DNA from: Nostoc sp. NMS9
GTDB taxonomy: Bacteria > Cyanobacteriota > Cyanobacteriia > Cyanobacteriales > Nostocaceae
DNA length: 64,000 nt
Reading direction: 5' to 3'
NCBI RefSeq assembly: GCF_017114995.1
Contig: NZ_JABXKL010000091.1
Coordinates: forward strand, 124,001 to 188,000
Under the pieces are notes generated by a model, which saw only the letters and a program-made list of their open reading frames with translations, did no database searches and had not been told where the DNA came from. Position 1 is the first letter of the stretch. Every line of letters starts with the position of its first letter. This document shows, piece after piece, positions 17,171 through 25,340 of this stretch. A program made the position numbers and the translations under genes.

Positions 17171-17461
17171 ATGAAAATTAAAGAACAACTTATCGAAGAA
17201 ATTGAATCAGCACCAGATGCACTTTTGACTGAAACATTTAATTTTTTACGTTTTTTGAAAACAAAGGAAACCCAAGTGCAACCAACACAACATCTAGTAG
17301 AATCTGCTAGTCATACTACTGTTCATTCCACAGGAAGCTCACTTCTAGAACATCTGAAAACTATAGGTACTTGGGAAGGTGACGACTTAGAGGAGTGTCT
17401 GAAGCTAGTAATTGCTAGCCGTGGTCAAGCAGAGTTTAATGAAGATAATCCTTTTGAATAA
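17171..17461 (+). CDS. Antitoxin-like protein (DUF2281/VapB-type), orphaned
   Basis: 96 residues from the ATG at 17171, which has AAAGAGG (17157-17163) at good spacing; a GTG two codons upstream is too close to it. The start MKIKEQLIEEIESAPDALLTETFNFLRFLK resembles small VapB/DUF2281 antitoxins. The stop codon overlaps the start of a truncated vapC frame (TAATG), the arrangement of an intact vapBC operon, so this is probably an antitoxin that lost its toxin. Confidence 0.65.
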   Translation: MKIKEQLIEEIESAPDALLTETFNFLRFLKTKETQVQPTQHLVESASHTTVHSTGSSLLEHLKTIGTWEGDDLEECLKLVIASRGQAEFNEDNPFE

Positions 17462-17523
17462 TGTACCTAATCGATACAAATCACTGTAGTCTAGCTATTT
17501 TAGGTAATTTTACAAGTATGTGA
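17461..17523 (+). pseudogene. vapC (PIN-domain toxin) remnant, first 20 codons
   Basis: ATG at 17461, overlapping the antitoxin stop, opens a frame MYLIDTNHCSLAILGNFTSM that ends at TGA (17521-17523). MYLIDTNHCS with the catalytic Asp is the exact N-terminal signature of VapC PIN ribonucleases. After this the sequence runs straight into the 3' flank of the opposite Uma2 gene, with no PIN sequence left. I read it as a deletion that removed about 110 codons. Confidence 0.7.
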
Positions 17524-17549
17524 AAATTGAAGTCCACACATCGAACTTT

Positions 17550-18125
17550 TTACCAAATTCGTTGTATATTGAGTACAAAACCAAGTAAAACATTTTCCCC
17601 AGAAATAGTTTGAGGAAATTTTAAAACTTCCACATCTTGTCCTGGACGATAAATTTCTACTTCCTGTTTTTTTCGGTTGATCAACCAACCTAGACGACAA
17701 CCATTTTCGATATACTCTTGCATCTTATTCTGAGTTTTTTTCAAGCTGTCATTAGGCGAAAGTATCTCGATAACAAAATCAGGACATAGGGGAATAAATT
17801 TTTCTTTTTGTTCTTTAGTCAAAGCATTCCAACGAGATTTTTCCACCCAAGAAACATCTGGAGAACGGTCAGCCCCTGAAGGTAAAGTAAATCCAGTTGA
17901 TGAATCAAAAACTTCGCCCAATTGATTTTGGTCGTTCCAGAACCATATTTGAGCGTTAATAGTAGAATTACTTTTTCCTGTTTCTCCTCCCGTAGGTGGC
18001 ATGATAATCAACTCTCCTTCGGCATTGCGTTCTAATTTTAAATCGGGGTTTTCTTCACACAATTGATAAAACTGCTCTCTTGTCAATTTAATTACAGAAT
18101 TGAGATTTAATGTAAGTGCTGTCAT
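17550..18125 (-). CDS. Uma2-family (DUF820) putative nuclease, copy 3
   Basis: 191 residues. It has FYQLCEENPDLKLERNAEGELIIMPPTGG, then SPDVSWVEKSRW, PDFVIEILSPNDSLKKTQNKMQEYIENGCRLGWLIN, all typical of the larger Uma2 subgroup. The catalytic-type Asp, Glu-Ile-Leu and Lys are kept. It converges with the antitoxin/vapC remnant, whose deleted toxin would have occupied the space next to its 3' end. Confidence 0.88.
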   Translation of the reverse strand: MTALTLNLNSVIKLTREQFYQLCEENPDLKLERNAEGELIIMPPTGGETGKSNSTINAQIWFWNDQNQLGEVFDSSTGFTLPSGADRSPDVSWVEKSRWNALTKEQKEKFIPLCPDFVIEILSPNDSLKKTQNKMQEYIENGCRLGWLINRKKQEVEIYRPGQDVEVLKFPQTISGENVLLGFVLNIQRIW

Positions 18126-18267
18126 AAAAGTATTTCCCTTTTTGTTAGATGAGTGGGCTACAAACCTTAAGTTAAAAATTTTTAATGAAAATTAACAATC
18201 ACAAAAACACGATAAATCGTCGTATTCATATTAAATCTAGATTATTTCTCACATTTATCATAGTAAC

Positions 18268-18486
18268 TCAATCAAAAATAGAAACTACATTAATACGGGA
18301 GCATCCCAATTTTGCAAATTTACCATAAGCAACAATCTTAGTGCGAATTTGCTGCAAACGTTCGCCCAATGGAATTTTATTTGCAGAGTTTTTCAAACCA
18401 ATAAATTCAACAAAATCTAAAACTTCCTCTTGTTTGTCTTGTGGAAGAGAGCGCCACTTTGTTAATAACTCTTGTTCTGAAATCAT
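18268..18486 (-). CDS. Small DUF2281-like antitoxin, altered C-terminus
   Basis: 72 residues. MISEQELLTKWRSLPQDKQEEVLDFVEF and PLGERLQQIRTKIVA match the common cyanobacterial DUF2281-type protein encoded before VapC toxins. From residue ~53 on the sequence (YGKFAKLGCSRINVVSIFD) departs from the usual end, which may mean a frameshift or fusion. No toxin frame follows before copy 3 of Uma2. It seems to be a second orphan antitoxin. Confidence 0.6.
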   Translation of the reverse strand: MISEQELLTKWRSLPQDKQEEVLDFVEFIGLKNSANKIPLGERLQQIRTKIVAYGKFAKLGCSRINVVSIFD

Positions 18487-18575
18487 TAGTATTCACCCAC
18501 TACTGTTACTTCTATTGTAATTGGGTAGTTTTATTGTAAAATAACGTTTAAATTTAATCCTACTTGTGAACAAGA

Positions 18576-18608
18576 AGATCCCCGACTTCTTGAAGATGTC
18601 GGGGATCT
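18576..18608. terminator. Perfect hairpin between pilQ and the antitoxin gene
   Basis: agatccccgac and gtcggggatct are exact 11-bp arms around an 11-base loop, 40 bp past the pilQ stop. No T tract follows on either strand, so it may act as a terminator for pilQ or be a member of a dispersed palindrome family (compare 15442-15464). Confidence 0.5.
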
Positions 18609-18648
18609 GAGCATTTGCCAGAGGTAACTTACCTGTTCATTATCTTTA

Positions 18649-20820
18649 TTACCTACCAGGAACCTTCAACCCCCGACGCTCAAGGATTTGCCGCACTTCT
18701 GGGCTGGGGGTGTAGTTATAGCCGTAGGAAGAGTTTTCAGAGTCATCGATAATCTGAGGTGTGAGCAATACAATCACCTCTTGACGCTGGTTCTGTCGGT
18801 TTGTACTTCTAAATAACGAACCAATCAGTGGAAGATCGCCTAAGATAGGAATCTTGGAAATAGCTGTCCGGTCTTGGTCTTGAATGATGCCACTCAAGAT
18901 AAGTGTCTGACCATCTCGTAAGCGAATTGTGCCAGAAGTTAGGGAGCGTTGAGAAATTAAAATGATTTGCCCATTACCTGTATTTGCTGTACCTGCTGGA
19001 GATTTGACTTGGGGAGCAACTTGTAGAGAAACAAAACCGTTGTCATCAATTTTTTCTACTTGGACAGCAAGAATTAACCCTACAGTCTCTTTTGCTGTAT
19101 TTCGCACTTCTCTAGAGCCACCAGCCGTGTCAGTTATGGTTACTGTTATATCTCCTACAACTTGCTGAGTTAGTTGGACATCAGCCGTCTGGCCTTCTTG
19201 CACAATTAAGGTTGGATCGGTCAAAATCTTAGCATTGCCATTTGTAACCTGAGCCTGCAAGCTAGCGAGAAGACGCTTGGGGAACTGGTATGGCGATGCA
19301 AGAGTGCTAGCGAGATTATTGATAATCGGTGTATTAGTCAAGCTGTTTGCCGCTTCAGCCGTGGTAGCTGGTCTAGAACCGCCAAAATTCAGAGATGCGA
19401 CACCGCCTTCATTAGTAAAGAAGTTATTACCAACCCCAAAGGAAAAGCTAGTGTTGAAATCATTAGCTGCCAAGAGGTTAACGTCGATAATCCTGACGTT
19501 AACTGCCACTTGACGGCGGCGGATATCAAGGGGAGTAATTTGAGCCACTGCAATGTCAACTAACCTGGGGACACCTATCAAAGTAATAGTACTGGTTCGC
19601 TCGTCTCCTAATACTTGTAAACCTCTAAGTAGTGGAATTGAGTCAGTAAATTTAATGCGTTGAGCCGTTAAATCCGAGTCTTCAGCTGTATTTGTTTGCT
19701 TTCCGTCTGCTGTACCCGCTACTTGTGTAGTCACCCTAGTTATCTTTGGTTCAGCATTGACAGCACTCTCTGCTCCCAGGTTAACTAAAACCCTTAAGAT
19801 TTCTTTCACTTTTGCTTGGTTAATTCTCAGGTTCCGTATCACTACATCACGAGTTGAATTAGGCAGTTTAGGCGCTACAAAAATTGTGCGCCCACTGCGG
19901 CTAGCTTCTAAACCACTAAGGCGCAAAACGTAGTTAAATACATCTTGCACTGGCTCGTTTTCTATATCTAGAGATATTGTTTGATATACTTGCTTTTCAG
20001 TATCACCAGCACCCTGAGACAGAGTTACGCTAGATCCCTTATCTTCTCCTCCTGCATAAGCCAGGTTCATACCAGCAGCACGCGCAAGTAGTGACAAAAC
20101 CTCACGCACTGGAGCATCTCGCAGTACTAAACGAGGTACACGTTCCTGAGTTCCTAAGTCAAGTGTGCTAGGAGAAGCATCAGTAGCCGAAATGGCAATA
20201 TCTCCCACTGGTGGGGCGACGGCTCGAGGTAAGAACGGTGGAGCCTGACTCAGAGGTTGACCTGGCCCAGCTGTTTGTGCAGGTTGTCCGTCAATGGTGA
20301 CTTGCGGGTTAGGAACGAGAACACCTGGATTTTGACCCGGTTGGGCTGGAGTAGTAGCAGGTGGTGCAGTGGGTGTTGGGGCTGTTGGCGTTGGTGCTGA
20401 TGCTGTAGTGCCTGTTGAAGGGCTAAAGCTGAGTGTAATTCCATTTGGCGATCGCATCACAGGTTGACTGCCAGGTGCATCATTGCTGCCAGTTACCGTC
20501 ACCCGAATGCTATTAGCATCAAGCTGACTAACCTCAACAGAGGCAATTCCTGGTGCGGGGTTATCTTGACGAAAACTATTACCTTGTGGTAATCGTAATT
20601 GAGTGTTGATAACATCTGCTACTAAAGCCTTGCCTCTTTTTGTAGTGAAAACTTGGGGACGCGACCCGGAAGAAGTTTTCAAAGCGACGCTAATTCCACC
20701 ATTAACTGGATTTAACTGGACATCAGTAACTTGACTAATTTGTGCCCAAACTGGTTGAGCTGCTAAAAATACAAAAGCGGCAGTACCTAAAATAAAACTA
20801 TTACCGTGAAGCTGTTTCAC
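18649..20820 (-). CDS. pilQ: Type IV pilus secretin PilQ
   Basis: 723 residues. Signal peptide to about residue 26 (…QPVWA). An AMIN domain (about 28-130) that binds peptidoglycan, a Pro/Thr/Ala-rich linker (135-175), a STN/N0 domain (about 235-310, VPRLVLRDAPVREVLSLLARAA), an N1 domain, and the C-terminal secretin barrel with the signature ISKIPILGDLPLIGSLFRS. It forms the outer-membrane channel for pili used in gliding hormogonia and in DNA uptake. It follows pilO on the same strand, but a 278-bp gap with a small 'gggaacgccaagggcgaacg' repeat separates them, so it may have its own promoter. Confidence 0.93.
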   Translation of the reverse strand: MKQLHGNSFILGTAAFVFLAAQPVWAQISQVTDVQLNPVNGGISVALKTSSGSRPQVFTTKRGKALVADVINTQLRLPQGNSFRQDNPAPGIASVEVSQLDANSIRVTVTGSNDAPGSQPVMRSPNGITLSFSPSTGTTASAPTPTAPTPTAPPATTPAQPGQNPGVLVPNPQVTIDGQPAQTAGPGQPLSQAPPFLPRAVAPPVGDIAISATDASPSTLDLGTQERVPRLVLRDAPVREVLSLLARAAGMNLAYAGGEDKGSSVTLSQGAGDTEKQVYQTISLDIENEPVQDVFNYVLRLSGLEASRSGRTIFVAPKLPNSTRDVVIRNLRINQAKVKEILRVLVNLGAESAVNAEPKITRVTTQVAGTADGKQTNTAEDSDLTAQRIKFTDSIPLLRGLQVLGDERTSTITLIGVPRLVDIAVAQITPLDIRRRQVAVNVRIIDVNLLAANDFNTSFSFGVGNNFFTNEGGVASLNFGGSRPATTAEAANSLTNTPIINNLASTLASPYQFPKRLLASLQAQVTNGNAKILTDPTLIVQEGQTADVQLTQQVVGDITVTITDTAGGSREVRNTAKETVGLILAVQVEKIDDNGFVSLQVAPQVKSPAGTANTGNGQIILISQRSLTSGTIRLRDGQTLILSGIIQDQDRTAISKIPILGDLPLIGSLFRSTNRQNQRQEVIVLLTPQIIDDSENSSYGYNYTPSPEVRQILERRGLKVPGR

Positions 20821-21098
20821 AGTTCATTCCTCACCTTATAAAACCTTGTTTACAAACAATTTTGAGTAGGCGGTTAGAAACCATACGCCAATTGCTTATG
20901 GGAAACCCCATTGGCGGTAGCCTCTCCTTTTTGGAGAAGACCGTGCTGGCTTGACTACACGAGACTTTACCCACCTACCCTATGGGAACGCCAAGGGCGA
21001 ACGTGAGTTTCAAAACCCTCAATTTTTCCTTAGTCTGCGGGAAGGCTTTGTCTACGCTTGTATAGCCGCGAATTCTATTCGTCCTGGCTCTAATTTGA

Positions 21099-21863
21099 CT
21101 ACTTTTTCGGGGCAGCTTTAGCTGCTGCGGCTATTTCTTCTGGACTAAGTGGCATCAATACCTGTAACTGGAATGATGTATTAATCGCTGCTGGACCTAC
21201 CTGCATCGGCGTTTTATCTAATGGGGATCTTGTCTCTGCTGGAGCCAAAGTTGCTTGATAATCTTTAACTATTAACAAAGGCTGTAACCGCTCAATGTTA
21301 CGAATTATCGATTGTGTTTGTTCATAAGTTGCTGTAATCTCAGCGCTGATAGTACTGCGTTGCAGCTTGCCGTCAACCCCTAGTCCTAGACTTCCATCGA
21401 CAATCGGTTCTGGTTTTTGGGAAATCGGCACATATTTCTTCAGTTTGGCTCTTACTGCGTTAATAGAAGTTGGAGTATTGCCAGACTCAATTAAGCGGTT
21501 CAAATCCAACAGCAATGTATCTAAGGTTTTTTCGTTAGCAAATAAACTTAAAACCTGAACTTTTTGCTGCTTTGCCTGTGCTAGTTCGTCTTTAACTTTG
21601 TCAATCTGTTTGATATTGGCTTTTTTTTGCTCAATTTGCGCTTGCAGTTCAGAGCTTTTGGCTTGCTGCTGCTGATAACTTTCCCAAGCTGGCATCAGCA
21701 GGTTTAACAATATATAACCTGCTCCTGCTAAACCAATCACCCCCACCAAGATCCCAATAATTTTTGGTGTGAAGGCAATACCAAATACCACAGGTGCGGC
21801 TGGCGTTGCCGGATCGAATTCCCCACCTTGTTCGGCAAAATTTAAATCATCACTCAGCGTCAT
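21099..21863 (-). CDS. pilO: Type IV pilus inner-membrane protein PilO
   Basis: 254 residues. A cytoplasmic N-terminus, one transmembrane helix at about 35-57, a coiled coil (62-115) and a periplasmic ferredoxin-like domain (TISAEITATYEQTQSIIRNIERL). PilO pairs with PilN to link the cytoplasmic PilM ring to the PilQ channel. Its ATG overlaps the pilN stop by four bases (ATGA), showing translational coupling. Confidence 0.88.
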   Translation of the reverse strand: MTLSDDLNFAEQGGEFDPATPAAPVVFGIAFTPKIIGILVGVIGLAGAGYILLNLLMPAWESYQQQQAKSSELQAQIEQKKANIKQIDKVKDELAQAKQQKVQVLSLFANEKTLDTLLLDLNRLIESGNTPTSINAVRAKLKKYVPISQKPEPIVDGSLGLGVDGKLQRSTISAEITATYEQTQSIIRNIERLQPLLIVKDYQATLAPAETRSPLDKTPMQVGPAAINTSFQLQVLMPLSPEEIAAAAKAAPKK

Positions 21864-22636
21864 TTTGAAATGACTCCTGTTTGTTGCATATTACGAATTC
21901 GAGTCACTAACCCCACTGTGCCTTTTTTTTCTAACTCTCGAATTAATTCTGACGCTGGAACGTCGTTCATGCTCGATTGAATAGTGTATTTAACTACTTG
22001 AGGCGGCTTAATTACTACATTAGTAGAAGATTGACTCGCACTTGATGTTAAGGGAGCATCTACTAACGTTGCTGTCAGAATTCTGGTTTCTGTGGGCTTC
22101 AAAAACTGAGACTGTTGTAAACTCAATAAGAAATCATTGACATCATTAAAGGAACGAGCCAATCCGTTAATTTCTAATCCTCCTGCGGGATTATTTGGTG
22201 GCTGACCTGCCGCTACCGCAATAGGTGGGATTTGTTTGATATTCTCGATTTGCACTGCCGTTGGGATGCGATCGCGCAAATCTTGCAGCATGGCTGACCA
22301 AGGACGAATCTGGTCAAATACAGTTACTAAAGCTTGGGTTTCCCCTTTAATTGCGTTTGTCTCGGCTTTGATTTTGTTCAGATTTCCTATTTCTGTATCT
22401 AATCTCTTGCTTTCTTGGTCTAGTTGTGCAATCTGACCATCCAATTCAACAATCTTCCCTTGTAACAACCACCAACTAACTCCCAATAAAGCTGGAAGAC
22501 CTACACCGACTGCAACTCCCACATACACTAGTGTCAAATCCCCCGTAGGAAACTTTAGGGCTATTCCTCCTTTTCTCTCTGGCTTTTTCTGGTATGCTGG
22601 GCGGTCTTTAAGAAAGTTAACATCTAGGCTGTACAT
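21860..22636 (-). CDS. pilN: Type IV pilus inner-membrane protein PilN
   Basis: 258 residues. The N-terminus MYSLDVNFLKDRP contains the short motif by which PilN docks into PilM (INLLP type elsewhere). One transmembrane helix lies at about 36-58, then a coiled coil (60-100) and a periplasmic domain. Gene order pilM-pilN-pilO with a 4-bp gap before and a 4-bp overlap after supports a single operon. Confidence 0.88.
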   Translation of the reverse strand: MYSLDVNFLKDRPAYQKKPERKGGIALKFPTGDLTLVYVGVAVGVGLPALLGVSWWLLQGKIVELDGQIAQLDQESKRLDTEIGNLNKIKAETNAIKGETQALVTVFDQIRPWSAMLQDLRDRIPTAVQIENIKQIPPIAVAAGQPPNNPAGGLEINGLARSFNDVNDFLLSLQQSQFLKPTETRILTATLVDAPLTSSASQSSTNVVIKPPQVVKYTIQSSMNDVPASELIRELEKKGTVGLVTRIRNMQQTGVISK

Positions 22637-22640
22637 TTTA

Positions 22641-23747
22641 TTACACCTCCCGCATTCCTAGACCGAGTACAATCGCCAAGCCAGAGCGTTGTACCTGTGG
22701 ATATTTATCAGTGTCCACTTCCAAAGACAAAGACCCGATTGGATCTATTTGGGTAGTTGGCAAGCTCAATCGTTGGGTAAAAAATTCATCTAGCTGTTGA
22801 AGTCCACCTCCTGGCCCAGCTAATAAAATCTGCGCTACCTCCAAATTTTCACTTTGATTCAGGTAAAAATCGATGGAACGGCGCAGTTCATCCGTTAGTT
22901 CTCCCAAGACTCTCAATATGGCAGCCATGCCAGGATTGAGTTCGGTAACGCCAGTTTTACCGCCGTCTATGGGAGTTGCAGGAATAACCATTCCGTGTAA
23001 CAGTTCCATATCTCGTGATGTAGGTAAGCTCATTGCCCTTGCTAAGGCAGTTTGCATTTGATAAGTCCCGATGGGGACTGTGCGTGAAAATTGCGGCACT
23101 CCGTTAACGATGATGGCGATTTCTGTACTGTCAAACTCGATATCAACTAGTACTGCTGCTTCTTGCGGGCCAAATTGTCGTAGTTGTTCGCGAATAGTCC
23201 GAATTAGAGCAAAACTGTTAATTTCTAAAACATCAATTTGTAATCCTGCCTGCTCAAATGTACTTATATAGGTATCCGTTATCTCCTTGCGGGTGGCAAC
23301 TAGGAGGACGTGTACTTTTTCAATGCCATCTTCATCTACAAAATACCCAAGTTTCTGATAATCTACATCAGCCTCTTCACGAGGATAGGGTAAATACAAA
23401 CCTGCTTCATGGTTCAGCACCATTTCTCGCAGTTCTTTATCATCTAACTCTGCTGGCACTGGTATAATCCGAACGATAGAATCTCGTCCTGGTACACCAG
23501 TAGCAACGCGAGAAGTTTTGATTTTGCTCTCAGCTAGCGCCTGCTGGATTAATTGCGCCATTGCTGGAGGGTCGTTGATTTGACCATCAGTAACTATCCC
23601 TTCTGGAACTGCTACCGATGTATAGATTTCTAGTTTCAAGCCTTGACCCTGCTTGCGTAGCTGAACTACATTCACCCGTTCGGGAGCAAGTTCAATGCCT
23701 ACCCCTTTTTTCGATTTGCCAAACAGACTATTGAAGCTTTTTACCAC
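22641..23747 (-). CDS. pilM: Type IV pilus assembly ATPase-like PilM
   Basis: 368 residues. Actin-like fold: first phosphate loop GVGIELAPERVNVVQL, second AVLVDIEFDSTEIAII, and the adenosine motif ILLAGPGGGLQQ. PilM is the cytoplasmic ring component of the alignment complex that binds PilN. It is the first gene of the operon, with an inverted repeat about 47 bp upstream. Confidence 0.9.
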   Translation of the reverse strand: MVKSFNSLFGKSKKGVGIELAPERVNVVQLRKQGQGLKLEIYTSVAVPEGIVTDGQINDPPAMAQLIQQALAESKIKTSRVATGVPGRDSIVRIIPVPAELDDKELREMVLNHEAGLYLPYPREEADVDYQKLGYFVDEDGIEKVHVLLVATRKEITDTYISTFEQAGLQIDVLEINSFALIRTIREQLRQFGPQEAAVLVDIEFDSTEIAIIVNGVPQFSRTVPIGTYQMQTALARAMSLPTSRDMELLHGMVIPATPIDGGKTGVTELNPGMAAILRVLGELTDELRRSIDFYLNQSENLEVAQILLAGPGGGLQQLDEFFTQRLSLPTTQIDPIGSLSLEVDTDKYPQVQRSGLAIVLGLGMREV

Positions 23748-23793
23748 AGTTGTGCCCGCTGGACTGCTAAATTGAAAATTTAAATTTGTTGCG

Positions 23794-23821
23794 GTAAAGG
23801 CGTTATATATTACGTCTTTAC
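23794..23821. promoter_or_regulatory. Inverted repeat between pilM and the solute-binding protein gene
   Basis: gtaaaggcgt and acgtctttac are 10-bp arms (one mismatch) around 8 bases of AT in the 152-bp divergent promoter region. A TATAAT hexamer follows at 23839-23844. The dyad could be an operator for either gene; no known factor is assigned. Confidence 0.4.
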
Positions 23822-23899
23822 GGGTAATTTATTTAGCCTATAATCTCAACAATTCTGTCTAAGCTTTTCACACTGATCAAGCGTAAAAATACTGGGAAA

Positions 23900-25198
23900 A
23901 TGATTCAATTGCGAAAATTTAAACAACTTGTTGCTTTGGTACTGCTTGGCTTATTAACCAGTTGGATTGTAAGTTGCAGCACAGGTAATGTTAATACAAG
24001 TACAAAACAAGCTACTTCAGGAGTGGGAACTGTTGAGTTTTGGACAATGCAACTCCAACCTCAATTTACCGACTACTTCAAAAGCCTAATTGCGGATTTT
24101 GAATCGCAAAATCCAGGTATAAAGATTAACTGGGTTGATGTACCTTGGGCGGCAATGGAGAACAAAATATTAACAGCTGTCTCCGCAAAAACGCCACCTG
24201 ATGTAGTTAACTTGAATCCGGGTTTTGCTTCCCAACTTGCCGGACGAAATGCCTGGTTAGATTTAGATGCAAAAGTCCCAAATGATGTACGTTCCTCCTA
24301 TCTGCCGAATATCTGGAAAGCAAGTACGCTTAATGGTAAGAGTTTTGGAATTCCCTGGTATCTCACCACACGGTTAACCATTTATAACACTGATTTATTA
24401 AAACAGGCAGGTATCAATAAAGTCCCTGTAACCTACGCAGAATTAGCACAAGCAGCGCAACAAATTAAAGACAAGACGGGTAAATATGCTTTTTTTGTGA
24501 CTTTCGTACCGCAAGATTCCGGTGAAGTGCTAGAATCTTTCGTGCAAATGGGAGTCACCCTAATAGATGCTGAGGGTAAAGCGGCGTTTAATTCAGCACC
24601 AGGGAAAGCCGCGTTTCAGTATTGGGTAGATTTGTATAAAAAAGGTTTGCTTCCTAAAGAGGCTTTAACCCAAGGACATCGCCACGCGATCGATTTATAC
24701 CAATCTGGAGAGACTGTGTTTCTAGCTTCTGGGCCAGAGTTCCTGAAAACGATCGCTAATAATGCCCCAAAAATTGCTCAAGCTTCAGAAATAGCACCTC
24801 AACTCACCGGGGATACAGGTAAGAAAAATGTCGCCGTGATGAATATAGTTATTCCCCGCGATAGCAAACAATCAGATGGCGCAGTGAAGTTTGCTTTGTT
24901 TGTTACCAATGACGAAAATCAGTTAGCCTTTGCTAAAGCTGCAAATGTTCTACCTTCTACAATCAAAGCATTGTCTGATACCTACTTTAAAGATGTTCCA
25001 GCTAATGCTTCAACAATAGAAAAAGCGCGAGTGATGAGTGCTAAAGAACTGCCAAAGGCAGAAATATTGACCCCTACCTTGAAGGATTTTAATAAACTGC
25101 AAAAGGCAGTTTATGAGAACTTGCAAGCAGCAATGTTAGGCGAGAAGACTGTAGATAAAGCTGTAGAAGATGCGGCGCAACAGTGGGATCAAAGATAA
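23900..25198 (+). CDS. ABC transporter solute-binding lipoprotein, sugar type (family 1)
   Basis: 432 residues. A signal sequence with lipobox WIVSC (Cys about residue 26) anchors it to the membrane. The mature protein has VEFWTMQLQP, VPWAAMENKILTAVSAKTPPDVVNLNP and the hinge FGIPWYLTTRLTIYN of family-1 sugar-binding proteins. It should capture an oligosaccharide or polyol for an ABC permease. No permease or ATPase is adjacent, so the partners are elsewhere. The stop codon is followed directly by heptamer repeats. Confidence 0.85.
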   Translation: MIQLRKFKQLVALVLLGLLTSWIVSCSTGNVNTSTKQATSGVGTVEFWTMQLQPQFTDYFKSLIADFESQNPGIKINWVDVPWAAMENKILTAVSAKTPPDVVNLNPGFASQLAGRNAWLDLDAKVPNDVRSSYLPNIWKASTLNGKSFGIPWYLTTRLTIYNTDLLKQAGINKVPVTYAELAQAAQQIKDKTGKYAFFVTFVPQDSGEVLESFVQMGVTLIDAEGKAAFNSAPGKAAFQYWVDLYKKGLLPKEALTQGHRHAIDLYQSGETVFLASGPEFLKTIANNAPKIAQASEIAPQLTGDTGKKNVAVMNIVIPRDSKQSDGAVKFALFVTNDENQLAFAKAANVLPSTIKALSDTYFKDVPANASTIEKARVMSAKELPKAEILTPTLKDFNKLQKAVYENLQAAMLGEKTVDKAVEDAAQQWDQR

Positions 25199-25323
25199 AT
25201 TTGGGCATTGGGCATTGGGCATTGGGCATTGGGCATTGGGCATGGGGCATTGGGCATTGGGAAAGAGGAGGCAGAAGGCAGAAGGCAGAAGTTCTTTAAT
25301 TTTGAATTTTGAATTTTGAATTG
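25199..25323. repeat. Heptamer tandem repeats (gggcatt, ggcagaa, ttttgaa)
   Basis: Eight or nine gggcatt units (25202-25261), then three ggcagaa units (25269-25290), then three ttttgaa units (25302-25322). They fill the gap between convergent SBP and folC genes. The ttttgaa unit also appears inside folC. Confidence 0.85.
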
Positions 25324-25340
25324 ATTTCTCCCCCATCTCC

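Noticed and set aside
25199-25323. Heptamer block considered as a CRISPR or minisatellite of interest in itself
   Set aside because: Units are 7 bp with no spacers; it is the ordinary short tandem repeat class of heterocystous cyanobacteria.
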